A DNA stretch of 64,000 nt from Bacillota bacterium. Lineage in GTDB: Bacteria; Bacillota; Sulfobacillia; Sulfobacillales; Sulfobacillaceae. Each line of letters begins with the position of its first letter. Positions within the stretch are counted from its first letter, which is position 1. The notes below the pieces were generated by a model, which saw only the letters and a list, made by a program, of their open reading frames with translations, searched no databases and was not told where the DNA came from. Shown piece by piece: positions 9,358 to 17,202 of the stretch. The stretch lies in contig JAJYHT010000062.1 of NCBI GenBank assembly GCA_021784595.1, positions 124,001 through 188,000 on the forward strand. Direction: 5' to 3'. Made by a program: the position numbers and the translations under genes.

Positions 9358-9377
9358 GGATACTAGGCTAAGTATCC
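9358..9377 (+). other. 7-bp hairpin or operator upstream of dacF
   Basis: GGATACT (9358-9364), loop AGGCTA and AGTATCC (9371-9377) form a perfect inverted repeat 7 bases before the gaggag ribosome binding site of dacF. It is too short and lacks a T-tract for termination. It could be a protein-binding site or an mRNA structure affecting dacF translation. Confidence 0.35.
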
Positions 9378-9396
9378 CGCGAGGAGTGAGTGGCGA

Positions 9397-10554
9397 ATGG
9401 CAAAACTTAGGCATTTTTTTATCATCATGATGCTGATGGTTGTGGTGATGACAGGTAACAGTGTGGTGTGGGCGGCAACGGCACCGCCCACTTCTGTGGC
9501 GCGTGCGGCAGAATTGGTTGATGCTGCCACCGGGAAAGTGCTCTTTCAACAAAACGCCAATGCTGAACTGCCCATGGCCAGCGTTACTAAGCTCATGACG
9601 CTTTATATTGCAGTAAAGGCCGTAGTACAGCATAAAGTAAGCCTGAGTAGTCTCGTACCGGCAGACGAAGACGCCTATCATATAGGCGGTTCGCAAATTT
9701 GGTTGCGGCCAGGCGAACGTTTGACGGTGGACCAAATGTTGAAGGCGATCGCAGTGGGTTCAGCTAACGATGCCGCATATGCGCTTGGGGCATATTTGGG
9801 GGGATCCGAGACCCAATTCGTTGCGATAATGAATCAAACAGCGCGCCAGCTTGGGATGATGCACACGCATTTCGTCAATCCCCACGGGTTGCCTGTCCGA
9901 GATCACTTCACCACGGCACATGACTTGGCAATATTGGGTAGCGCGGCGGTAAAATACCCGCTACTGTTGCACTACACCTCCCAATGGCAAGACCGAACAA
10001 TTCGCAATGGCAAAGGTGGAAGCCTTTGGCTTATCAATCAAAATCGACTGTTGCGCACCTACATCGGCGCCGATGGGTTAAAAACGGGGTACACGCATGC
10101 GGCAGGATTTTGTATGGTGGCTACGGCGCGTCGCGAAGGAACGCGGTTAATTGCCGTGATTTTAGGAGCGCCGACTTCAAAGTTGCGATTTGCAGACGCG
10201 CAAGCTCTCATGACCTGGGGGTTTTTAAACTATCGGACTTTTAAGCTTGCCACACCATCCAATTTGCCAAAAACACTTCCGGTGGCGCATGGTGCCATAT
10301 CATCAGTCATGGTGGCTCTGAAGCGACCGGTCATGATGACTGTGCCAACTGCCGACTGGGGACACGTCAGTTGGCGAATTGAGACAGTGCCCCGTCTTAT
10401 TGCGCCTGTTGCACTGCAACAGGAGGTTGGTTCGGTTACGGTCGTGGTTCCTAATCAACCACCATTGCGCATACCCATTGTCGCCACGCAAACGGTAAGG
10501 CGGGTGGGATTTGGAGAACTGGTGTGGAATTATTTTTGGTACATTGCACAATAG
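9397..10554 (+). CDS. dacF: D-alanyl-D-alanine carboxypeptidase (DacF-type, low-molecular-weight PBP)
   Basis: A 385-residue penicillin-binding protein of the S11 family, which trims the terminal D-Ala from peptidoglycan stem peptides. A signal peptide covers residues 1-27 (cleavage after V-W-A-A). The active-site motifs are complete: Ser62-V-T-Lys65, Ser122-A-N124 and Lys229-T-G231. A C-terminal beta domain follows, and the last residues may form an amphipathic membrane anchor. In Bacillus, dacF is expressed under sigma-F beside the spoIIA operon and adjusts spore cortex cross-linking; the same neighbourhood is kept here. Confidence 0.92.
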   Translation: MAKLRHFFIIMMLMVVVMTGNSVVWAATAPPTSVARAAELVDAATGKVLFQQNANAELPMASVTKLMTLYIAVKAVVQHKVSLSSLVPADEDAYHIGGSQIWLRPGERLTVDQMLKAIAVGSANDAAYALGAYLGGSETQFVAIMNQTARQLGMMHTHFVNPHGLPVRDHFTTAHDLAILGSAAVKYPLLLHYTSQWQDRTIRNGKGGSLWLINQNRLLRTYIGADGLKTGYTHAAGFCMVATARREGTRLIAVILGAPTSKLRFADAQALMTWGFLNYRTFKLATPSNLPKTLPVAHGAISSVMVALKRPVMMTVPTADWGHVSWRIETVPRLIAPVALQQEVGSVTVVVPNQPPLRIPIVATQTVRRVGFGELVWNYFWYIAQ

Positions 10555-10566
10555 GAGGCACAGGGA

Positions 10567-11229
10567 ATGAACGAAGAGCAAGTAAGCGCTGTGTATCGCC
10601 ACTTGACTCATCTTGAACACTATCTCTCTCTACAGTTGGGAACCAGCGAAACAGACTCAGTTCAAGCCTTGAGTGCTTATGACAATCATCCGGCCGATTT
10701 GGCCACGGATACCTTTGAAAGGGAACTTGACCTTGGAATCGAAATCGGGCTGCAAAATCGGTTGAATTGGGTGGCGAGGGCCGTGGAAAAATTGCAGCAA
10801 GGCACATATGGGATTTGTGAGGAGTGCGGACAGCCGATTGACCCGGGTCGGTTGCAAGCAATGCCCGAGGCGATCTTTTGCATCCAGTGCCAAAGTGAGG
10901 AAGAGATCTCGTACCGGCCTATAGCGTCAGAAAGCCAAGTAATCCCTATCCAGCGTTTGGAGACCCCGGACTATGATGCAGTAGAAGCAGACCGTGAGGA
11001 CTTTTGGCAATCTGTGGCCGAATGGGGAAATTCCGATTCGCCGCAAGACACCCCGCCAGCGGTTGATTACAACGAAACGTTTATAGGATTTGCCGAGCCT
11101 ATAGGATACGTTGAAGAGGTAGAGTCGATAGTGGATGCCGATGGCGAGGCACTATTGGACAGTGTGCGCGAAAAGTTGCGACGCCAAGGAAAAAGTATCG
11201 ACAAAGAAAGTGATGAATATCCGGAATAG
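10567..11229 (+). CDS. DksA/TraR-type zinc-finger protein (YteA-like)
   Basis: A 220-residue protein with an N-terminal coiled-coil-like helix and a C4 zinc finger: Cys84-E-E-Cys87 and Cys105-I-Q-Cys108. The preceding YGICEECGQPI segment is typical of the Firmicutes YteA family, which carries a DksA/TraR finger. The acidic C-terminal half (YNETFIGFAEPIGYVEEVE) is also family-typical. The function is not established; a transcription-associated or sporulation role is inferred only from the finger and position. It sits 12 bases after dacF and is separated from spoIIAA by a strong terminator, interrupting the usual dacF-spoIIA order. Confidence 0.8.
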   Translation: MNEEQVSAVYRHLTHLEHYLSLQLGTSETDSVQALSAYDNHPADLATDTFERELDLGIEIGLQNRLNWVARAVEKLQQGTYGICEECGQPIDPGRLQAMPEAIFCIQCQSEEEISYRPIASESQVIPIQRLETPDYDAVEADREDFWQSVAEWGNSDSPQDTPPAVDYNETFIGFAEPIGYVEEVESIVDADGEALLDSVREKLRRQGKSIDKESDEYPE

Positions 11230-11252
11230 GGCGGCCAAATCCCGCCTTTTTT
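11230..11252 (+). terminator. Rho-independent terminator after the YteA-like gene
   Basis: GGCGG (11230-11234) and CCGCC (11242-11246), with a flanking weak A-T/G-T extension, are followed directly by six T residues (11247-11252). The stop codon of the upstream gene abuts the stem. It should separate dacF/yteA-like transcription from the spoIIA operon. Confidence 0.75.
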
Positions 11253-11313
11253 CGCGCCTGCAACCGTGTATGATGGTGACATAGGAGCTTGTCCCATCGA
11301 ACAGGAGGCTATT

Positions 11314-11649
11314 ATGACCATCCTACACAGTGTGCAGGGTACGCGAATTGTGGTGGCAATTAACGGAGATCTGGATTTGAAGACGGCGGGCCCACTGCGC
11401 GACACTTTGGATACCTTGATTGACCGATATCCCGACAAGCACTTAATCCTAGACCTGGCCGAAGTCGGTTTCATTGACAGTTCGGGGTTGGGGGTAATTT
11501 TGGGCCGTTATCGAAGATTAGGGCAAAACCAGCGTACATTAACACTGTCAGGAGTTAAACCTTCAGTGCGGACGGTGTTGGATTTAGCAGGTATTTTGTC
11601 GATTATAACAGTCATTGAGAGCCCAGCGCGTAAAGAGATCCAACGATGA
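11314..11649 (+). CDS. spoIIAA: Anti-sigma-F factor antagonist SpoIIAA
   Basis: A 111-residue STAS-domain protein. In its unphosphorylated form it displaces sigma-F from SpoIIAB and so starts forespore gene expression. The phosphorylation site is intact: Asp55-Ser56-Ser57-G-L-G followed by V-I-L-G-R-Y, matching Ser58 in Bacillus. ATG 11314 is chosen because aggagg (11303-11308) lies 5 bases upstream; the frame is open further to a GTG at 11266. It opens the three-gene spoIIA operon after a terminator. Confidence 0.96.
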   Translation: MTILHSVQGTRIVVAINGDLDLKTAGPLRDTLDTLIDRYPDKHLILDLAEVGFIDSSGLGVILGRYRRLGQNQRTLTLSGVKPSVRTVLDLAGILSIITVIESPARKEIQR

Positions 11650-11701
11650 TGGGCCAGCGGTCTCATTCTTGGCATAAAGGGATAGAGGGAGGCGAGGCAA
11701 A

Positions 11702-12145
11702 GTGACCAATCGGATGACATTGCGATTTGTATCGTTGGCGGAAAATGTGGGGCTGGCCCGCGTGGCGGTAGCAGCGGTCGCGAGTCAAATAGCGTTTTCT
11801 CTGCAGGATATTGACGAAATCAAGGTGGCCGTTTCCGAAGCAGTTTCCAATGCCATTATTCATGGCTACCAGGGTAGGCCAGACGGCTGGGTTGAAATTC
11901 AGTGCGACCTTGACCGGACTGGGTTAACCATATCCATCGAGGACTGGGGAGTTGGCATCAGGGACATCGAGTTGGCGCGCCAACCAGCCTATTCAGAGGA
12001 TCCTGAGCGCATGGGACTGGGATTTGTCTTTATGGAGTCATTCATGCATGGGCTAAGCGTAGAGTCTACCCCGGGTCAGGGCACTCGGGTGGAAATGCGC
12101 CGTTTGGTGACGGTATCTGGAGAATTGTCTCGCGATGCCCAATGA
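11702..12145 (+). CDS. spoIIAB: Anti-sigma-F factor and serine kinase SpoIIAB
   Basis: A 147-residue GHKL-type kinase that binds sigma-F and phosphorylates SpoIIAA. N-box residues E-A-V-S-N-A-I-I-H (near residues 45-53) and the G1/G2 ATP-lid motifs DWGVGI and GLGFVFME are present. The start is GTG 11702 preceded by a gggaggcgagg sequence. The gene overlaps sigF by 11 bases, consistent with translational coupling that keeps the inhibitor and sigma factor balanced. Confidence 0.95.
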   Translation: MTNRMTLRFVSLAENVGLARVAVAAVASQIAFSLQDIDEIKVAVSEAVSNAIIHGYQGRPDGWVEIQCDLDRTGLTISIEDWGVGIRDIELARQPAYSEDPERMGLGFVFMESFMHGLSVESTPGQGTRVEMRRLVTVSGELSRDAQ

Positions 12146-12902
12146 GGAGCGTTCGCCAAAAGTTCCCGGCACAGAAGATCAGGAACTATACCGCCAAGCC
12201 CAGGCGGGGAACAAGATTGCGCGCCAGGAATTGGTTGAACGGCATTGGAACTTAATTTGGCACATTGTTCATCGGTTTACTGGACGCGGACATGATCCAG
12301 AGGATTTGTTTCAGGTAGGGGCGATCGGACTTATCAAGGCAATTGACCGATTTGATGTGGAACGTGGACTTAAATTTTCAACGTATGCGGTTCCCCTCAT
12401 CATGGGTGAAATTCGACGGCACTTGCGGGACGATCAGCCGATGCGCATCGCACGCTCCTTGCGCGAATTGGGAATGAAGGTCGAGCAAACTCGGGCTCAG
12501 TTAACCCAAAATCTTGGGCGCGACCCTACGGCAATGGAGATTGCCCAGCACTTAGCAATCGATGTAGCAGAAATTACGGAGGCACTTGACGCTATCCGGC
12601 CTTTAGCCTCGCTTAATCAACCCATGGAGACACCTAATGGCTCGGAAACACACTTGGCTGACACGATACGTGACAATTCTGGTGAAAATGAATGGTTGGA
12701 ACAAATGGCGTTATCTGAGGCGTTTGATGCCTTAGAGGAGAGAGAGCGGTATATTTTGAAAGCCCGGTTTGTGGAAGGGCGCACCCAGATGGAAGTGGCT
12801 AAGCGACTTAATGTTTCACAAGTTCAAGTATCACGTCTTGAACGAAAAGCACTAGAACGATTGAAAGTGTCATTGGCAGAAGATCCGTCGCCAGATGGGT
12901 GA
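12135..12902 (+). CDS. sigF: RNA polymerase sigma-F factor
   Basis: A 255-residue sigma-70 family factor that directs early forespore transcription. Region 2 has DLFQVGAIGLIKAIDRFD and the KFSTYAVPLIMGEIRR segment. Region 3 contains GRDPTAMEIAQHL, and region 4 ends in a helix-turn-helix (TQMEVAKRLNVSQVQVSRLERKA) shortened here to its core residues. It overlaps spoIIAB and is followed by an intrinsic terminator. Neighbouring spoVA genes would be targets of the next forespore factor, sigma-G, by analogy with Bacillus. Confidence 0.96.
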   Translation: MPNEERSPKVPGTEDQELYRQAQAGNKIARQELVERHWNLIWHIVHRFTGRGHDPEDLFQVGAIGLIKAIDRFDVERGLKFSTYAVPLIMGEIRRHLRDDQPMRIARSLRELGMKVEQTRAQLTQNLGRDPTAMEIAQHLAIDVAEITEALDAIRPLASLNQPMETPNGSETHLADTIRDNSGENEWLEQMALSEAFDALEERERYILKARFVEGRTQMEVAKRLNVSQVQVSRLERKALERLKVSLAEDPSPDG

Positions 12903-12933
12903 GTGAGTTATTTTTTCCTGGCTAGGCCATACT

Positions 12934-12966
12934 ACCCCTGAATCTCTTAGAGAAGGGGGTTTTTTT
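12934..12966 (+). terminator. Terminator of the spoIIA operon
   Basis: ACCCCT (12934-12939) pairs with AGGGGGT (12954-12960), with an inner TCTC/GAGA stem, and a run of T residues follows to 12966. It starts about 31 bases after the sigF stop codon. Confidence 0.75.
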
Positions 12967-13164
12967 ATGGGACAGGCGGCAAGCAAGCGAAAACTGCGTG
13001 CGCTATCGAGCAGGTGGCAAGACCCCGTTGACGGCGCCATGCGTGAGGTAAATTGCACAATGGACGACATTGCTGTTATGGCATGGGGCACACTCACTCA
13101 ATCCTCGGGGAGCATTACCAAATCGCTGGCGGACCACTCAAACGGTTGGGGCGGGAGGCGCTAA
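12967..13164 (+). CDS. Possible 65-residue protein preceding spoVAC
   Basis: An ATG directly follows the T-tract of the sigF terminator. The AGGGGG of that hairpin lies 7 bases before it and could double as a ribosome binding site. The frame stays open for 65 codons and stops 5 bases before the spoVAC ATG, as a translationally coupled operon gene would. The product is polar (starts MGQAASKRKLR, ends NGWGGRR) with no recognisable domain or membrane segment. No SpoVAA or SpoVAB homologue lies in this slot. It may equally be an untranslated leader. Confidence 0.35.
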   Translation: MGQAASKRKLRALSSRWQDPVDGAMREVNCTMDDIAVMAWGTLTQSSGSITKSLADHSNGWGGRR

Positions 13165-13169
13165 TCAAA

Positions 13170-13631
13170 ATGGCAGATCAAGAAAATACACAACGTGTCC
13201 GCGCCTATCAAGAACTGGTCAAGTCGCGCCGTCCTTCTAAGCCCATATTAAAGAACGTGATATATGCCTTTTTCGTAGGCGGTGCGATTTGCGAAGTGGG
13301 CCAATGGATTCAATGGGGATTCATGCAGAACGGGATGACGGCCAAAGAGGCGACCAGTCCAACTACCGTGGTATTGATTGGGTTAGGCGCCTTATTAACC
13401 GGATTAGGATGGTACGACAAGGTGGTTAAACACGGCGGTATGGGCGGTACGTTGCCGATTACCGGGTTTTCCAATGCGATGGTGGCTCCCGCGATGGAAT
13501 TTCGTAGCGAAGGACTAGTTTTAGGAGTGGGAGCCAAATTGTTTACGGTAGCTGGACCGGTATTGGTCTATGGATTGAGTGCAGCGTTCGTGGTGGGATT
13601 GTGTCGGTACCTCTTGACGGGGGTGGCGTGA
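13170..13631 (+). CDS. spoVAC: Stage V sporulation protein AC
   Basis: A 153-residue integral membrane protein of the SpoVA channel, which carries dipicolinic acid into the developing spore and out at germination. Three to four hydrophobic segments follow a charged N-terminus. LIGLGALLTGLGWYDK and the GGTLPITGFSNAMVAPA loop are hallmarks of the family. ATG 13170 has gggagg 9 bases upstream; a longer open frame to 13053 is not needed. First gene of the conserved C-D-E set. Confidence 0.93.
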   Translation: MADQENTQRVRAYQELVKSRRPSKPILKNVIYAFFVGGAICEVGQWIQWGFMQNGMTAKEATSPTTVVLIGLGALLTGLGWYDKVVKHGGMGGTLPITGFSNAMVAPAMEFRSEGLVLGVGAKLFTVAGPVLVYGLSAAFVVGLCRYLLTGVA

Positions 13632-13632
13632 C

Positions 13633-14661
13633 GTGAGTGTGGCGAAAATCGGGGCAGCTTCCTACCGTTTAAAGAACGTCGGAATTAAGGGTACTGCTGC
13701 CGTTGTTGGTCCAAAGGAAGGACAAGGCCCGCTAGGAGCCTATTTCGACAAGGTATGGGTATCCGAAACCAATCACGAGACAAGTTTTGAACGCGCGGAA
13801 CGAGCACTCTTGGAGGAAGCCTTGAATCTCGCAGTGAAAAAAGCCAATTGTTCGTGGGATGATGTTGACTTGGTATTGGGAGGCGACCTACTTGACCAAA
13901 TTGTGTCAACCAACTTTGTTGCGCGCCAACATGAAAGACCGCTGCTGGGATTGTTTGCTGCGTGTGCCGTGTTTACGGAGGCGCTAGGGTTGGGGGCGCT
14001 GTTGATCGCAGGTCAAGGCCCAAAGAGAGTGGCTGTGGGAGCAGTGAGCCACCATATGGCTGCTGAACGACAGTTTCGATTTCCCATAGAACTCGGATAC
14101 CAACGAACACCTACTGCCGCATGGACCGCGACCGCCGCAGGCGCCGCGATTTTAGGAGTCGCCCAACATGAAGACTTATTGGTAGACACGGTGACGTTTG
14201 GCCGGGTCATCGATTATGGAAGCAAAGATCCCAACGATATGGGCAGTGCCATGGCGCCAGCCGCATTGGATAGTATTGAGCGCCACTTAGCGGCAACCGG
14301 AGATCGGATTGAAGACTATGACGGCATTTTTACGGGCGATCTGGGGGTTTTTGGAATTGATTTGCTGCAAGAGTTGGGAAGTGCGGCGGGACTAAGGTTT
14401 GGCGATCGTCTGAATGACTGCGGAAAGAGTTTGTACTACTTGAAAGAACAGGACGTGCATAACGGGGCTTCGGGCCCCGGATGCTCGGCGGGAGTTTTTT
14501 CAGGGTATTTGTACCAACGTCTGAAAAAGGGAGATTGGCAGCGGTTATTGTTAGTGGCGACAGGAGCACTCTTTTCCCCCACCACATACCAGCAGGGGGA
14601 AACCATCCCTTGCATTGCCCATGCCGTAACGGTCAGCAGCCCGGGAGCTCATGCGCGATGA
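13633..14661 (+). CDS. spoVAD: Stage V sporulation protein AD
   Basis: A 342-residue soluble thiolase-fold protein that binds dipicolinic acid at the spore inner membrane. Family motifs are visible: LGAYFDKVW, GGDLLDQIVSTNF, LLGLFAACAVFTEAL and SHHMAAERQFRFPIELG. The start is GTG 13633, which immediately follows the spoVAC stop. It overlaps spoVAE by 4 bases (ATGA), as expected for a tightly coupled channel operon. Confidence 0.94.
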   Translation: MSVAKIGAASYRLKNVGIKGTAAVVGPKEGQGPLGAYFDKVWVSETNHETSFERAERALLEEALNLAVKKANCSWDDVDLVLGGDLLDQIVSTNFVARQHERPLLGLFAACAVFTEALGLGALLIAGQGPKRVAVGAVSHHMAAERQFRFPIELGYQRTPTAAWTATAAGAAILGVAQHEDLLVDTVTFGRVIDYGSKDPNDMGSAMAPAALDSIERHLAATGDRIEDYDGIFTGDLGVFGIDLLQELGSAAGLRFGDRLNDCGKSLYYLKEQDVHNGASGPGCSAGVFSGYLYQRLKKGDWQRLLLVATGALFSPTTYQQGETIPCIAHAVTVSSPGAHAR

Positions 14662-15008
14662 TTTTTTTGTGGGCGTTTTTAGTGGGTGGAGTCATGTGTG
14701 TGTTGGCTCAATTGGTGCTGGATTTATTTCCAGTGACTCCGGCCCACGTATTGGTGCTATTTGTGGTGCTGGGGGCAGTGTTGGGGGGCGTGGGGCTCTA
14801 TGGCAAACTGGTAACTCTGGCCGGAGCGGGCGCTTCGGTGCCATTGCCGGGATTTGGCTACACGCTGGTGACGGGAATTGGGGAAGCGGTCAAGGTCAAG
14901 GGAATTTTGGGGTTGTTGACGGGCGGCCTTACAGCGGCCGCTGGAGGCATCAAAGCCGCAGTGTTATTTGGACTCTTTGCGGCATTGGTTTTCAAACCCA
15001 AAGCCTAA
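14658..15008 (+). CDS. spoVAE: Stage V sporulation protein AE (membrane subunit, SpoVAEb type)
   Basis: A 116-residue hydrophobic protein, matching the Bacillus SpoVAEb length. It has about four membrane segments and the loop SVPLPGFGYTLVTG, which echoes the glycine/proline loop of SpoVAC. With SpoVAC and SpoVAD it forms the minimal dipicolinic acid channel. ATG 14658 overlaps the spoVAD stop. Confidence 0.93.
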   Translation: MIFLWAFLVGGVMCVLAQLVLDLFPVTPAHVLVLFVVLGAVLGGVGLYGKLVTLAGAGASVPLPGFGYTLVTGIGEAVKVKGILGLLTGGLTAAAGGIKAAVLFGLFAALVFKPKA

Positions 15009-15036
15009 AAACTCAGGAAAAGGCGGTGAGTCTGCA

Positions 15037-15600
15037 ATGGGACGTGATGTTATTGTGGTGACGGATGGGGACGAGACGGCGTATCGGGCGATTTCCGCGG
15101 CTTGCCGGGAACTTGATTTGTATCCTTTGAAATCTTCTCAGGGGAATCCGACCCCCTTGTCAGCGGATTCCCTGGTCAAGGCGGTATTGGACGCCCCGCG
15201 TCAACCAGTGGTGGTCATGGTGGATGATCGAGGACAAGCGGATGAGGGAATTGGCGAGAAAGATTTAAAAGCCCTGTTGGAGTCGCCGGAATTGAATATT
15301 TTAGGGGTGGTAGCTGTGGCAGCCAATACGCCTCATGTGCATGGGGTTGCCGTGGACGCATCAGTGACCCAAAAGGGGCAGGTGATTGAGCGGGCGGTTG
15401 ATAAAAAGGGAAGGGCCACGTCAAACGCCGTGATTCATGGGGATACCGTCGATGTGTTGGCGAACCATGAAGAACTTTCTATTGTTGGTTTAGGTGACCC
15501 CGGAAAAATGGAGGGTTACGACAGCATTGGCGATGGGGTTCCCGCCACCAAGGCCGCATTAGCTGAAATTTTGCGACGGAGTGGTTATCATGCAGGTTAA
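15037..15600 (+). CDS. spoVAEA: Stage V sporulation protein AEa
   Basis: A 187-residue soluble protein of the SpoVAEa family. The N-terminus VIVVTDGDETAYRAI, the VMVDDRGQADEGIGEKDL segment and the TPHVHGVAVDASVTQ loop are characteristic. ATG 15037 follows an aggaaaaggcgg stretch; the frame is open upstream into spoVAE. The last 11 bases overlap spoVAF. Its role beside the channel is poorly defined in any species. Confidence 0.9.
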   Translation: MGRDVIVVTDGDETAYRAISAACRELDLYPLKSSQGNPTPLSADSLVKAVLDAPRQPVVVMVDDRGQADEGIGEKDLKALLESPELNILGVVAVAANTPHVHGVAVDASVTQKGQVIERAVDKKGRATSNAVIHGDTVDVLANHEELSIVGLGDPGKMEGYDSIGDGVPATKAALAEILRRSGYHAG

Positions 15601-17110
15601 GGTGAAAAGGCATGGCAAAGCCAAGGTCGAACCGCAAGCGGTGTCCCAAAGTCTTCAGGCTAACCTTGCGTGGCTAAAGGATTATCTGGGATACAAAGAG
15701 ACATTTGATTTAATCGTGCGAGATTTCAAAATTGGGTCCCGGGATGCTGCTTTGGTGTATTTGGACTCCTTTGTCGATCAAACCGTGCTGACCTTAATCA
15801 TGGAAGAGTTGTTCCGCACGCCTGATGATGCATTGGAGTTCCCTAGCCTGCAAAAAATTCTCAATCGCAGTGTGCCGTTTATTGAAATCACACCGCAAAC
15901 CAAGCTTGACCAAACGGCAGACCAAATTCTAGCCGGTCCGGCAGCGCTTTTGGTTGATGGAATCCATCACGTGATTGTGATGGATGTGCGCCAGTATCCA
16001 GACCGTCAGCCCTCGGAACCTTCGTTGGAACGGGTTTTGCGGGGCCCTCGGGACGGTTTTGTAGAAACCATGATTTTCAACACCGTGCTGATTCGAAGAC
16101 GCCTTCGCGACCCTAATCTTCGTATTGAGGTGCTAGAGGTCGGTCGGCGGTCTAAGTCAGATGTGGCGCTCATTTACATTAAAGACATCGCAAACCAGTT
16201 TTTTATTCGTCAGGTGCGCCAGCGTATTAAAGACATTAACGTAGATGCACTGACAATGTCGGAAAAAGCGCTGCAAGAATGGATTTTGCATAAGCCGTGG
16301 TGGAATCCTTGGCCGAACAGCCGTTTTACAGAACGTCCTGATGTAGCGGCCGAACACCTTACCGAGGGTCACGTGCTGGTGATGATTGACACCTCGCCTA
16401 ACGCCATGATACTTCCGGTGACGCTCTTTTCCTTCCTCCAATCGGTCGAAGAGTATCACGAGGATGTGTTAATTGGCTCGTACTTGAAATGGGTCAGATT
16501 GCTGGGATTGCTGTTCGCTTGGATGGGACCGCCCTTATGGTATGCTCTATTGATTTCTCACGTAAATTTGCCTGGCCACTGGTCTGTCCTGGTTAAGCCG
16601 ACCATTATGGAGGTGCCAATTTTTTGGCAGCTTGCGGGCGCGGAAGTGGGGGTAGACCTATTGCGCCTGGCCTTAACGTTCAGCCCGGATCCTTTAACAC
16701 AGTCGATGGGATTTTTTGGAGCCATTTTGCTGGGCGATGTGGCCATAAAGGCTCATATGATCGATGCCGAAGTGATGGTATACGTGGCAATCGCTGCGGT
16801 CGGCACGTTTACCGCACCTGACATCGATTTTGGAATGGCCATGCGCTTGTTGCGCGCATTTTTGCTAGTGCTTACGGGACTTGGCAGCTTGTTGGGGCAG
16901 GTCTGGCTGGGATTTGGCCTCGGGCTGGCAGTCCCGATTCTGGTGGCATTGCGCACTGATTCCTTTGGCATGCATTATTTATGGCCGATCTATCCGTTTA
17001 ATGCCAGCGCTTTGGGAAGTGAACTCATTCGCAAGCCCCTTAATCGCAAGTTCATGCGGCCTGCTCTCACCCTTCCAAGGGATCGGACGCATCGGCGACC
17101 AAAAAGATGA
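15590..17110 (+). CDS. spoVAF: Stage V sporulation protein AF (GerA-type subunit)
   Basis: A 506-residue protein related to GerA-family germinant receptor A subunits. An N-terminal soluble domain contains IGSRDAALVYLDSFVDQ and the TEGHVLVMIDTSPNAMILP segment. A C-terminal half with several membrane helices includes the ISHVNLPGHWSVLVKP and RTDSFGMHYLWPIYPFN motifs. SpoVAF modulates germination in Bacillus. ATG 15590 has ggag 8 bases upstream. The gene ends the spoVA operon and lysA follows, as in Bacillus. Confidence 0.93.
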   Translation: MQVKVKRHGKAKVEPQAVSQSLQANLAWLKDYLGYKETFDLIVRDFKIGSRDAALVYLDSFVDQTVLTLIMEELFRTPDDALEFPSLQKILNRSVPFIEITPQTKLDQTADQILAGPAALLVDGIHHVIVMDVRQYPDRQPSEPSLERVLRGPRDGFVETMIFNTVLIRRRLRDPNLRIEVLEVGRRSKSDVALIYIKDIANQFFIRQVRQRIKDINVDALTMSEKALQEWILHKPWWNPWPNSRFTERPDVAAEHLTEGHVLVMIDTSPNAMILPVTLFSFLQSVEEYHEDVLIGSYLKWVRLLGLLFAWMGPPLWYALLISHVNLPGHWSVLVKPTIMEVPIFWQLAGAEVGVDLLRLALTFSPDPLTQSMGFFGAILLGDVAIKAHMIDAEVMVYVAIAAVGTFTAPDIDFGMAMRLLRAFLLVLTGLGSLLGQVWLGFGLGLAVPILVALRTDSFGMHYLWPIYPFNASALGSELIRKPLNRKFMRPALTLPRDRTHRRPKR

Positions 17111-17146
17111 CCTCGGGTGTTGACCTTAGTTTACGGGGCATGCTAG

Positions 17147-17181
17147 GCTAAGAACGCCCTCAATCGATGGGCGTTCTTAGC
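17147..17181 (+). other. 13-bp perfect hairpin between spoVAF and lysA
   Basis: GCTAAGAACGCCC (17147-17159) pairs perfectly with GGGCGTTCTTAGC (17169-17181) over a 9-base loop. The weak T-rich tail (ATTTGTC) makes it a modest terminator at best. It ends just 7 bases before the lysA ribosome binding site, so it may also act on lysA translation or as an operator. Confidence 0.6.
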
Positions 17182-17202
17182 ATTTGTCGGGAGGCACAGA
17201 CT

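Noticed and set aside
11253-11310. Sigma-H promoter immediately upstream of spoIIAA
   Set aside because: ATAGGAGCT...CGAAC resembles the sigma-H pattern but its spacing is too short and it overlaps the ribosome binding site region.
12905-12934. Sigma-G promoter (CATACTA at 12928) for the spoVA operon
   Set aside because: The -10-like heptamer is present but no acceptable -35 lies 17-18 bases upstream, and it overlaps the sigF terminator stem.
13053-13169. N-terminal extension of SpoVAC back to 13053
   Set aside because: ATG 13170 has a good gggagg ribosome binding site and gives the family's usual length. The extension has no SpoVAC-like sequence.
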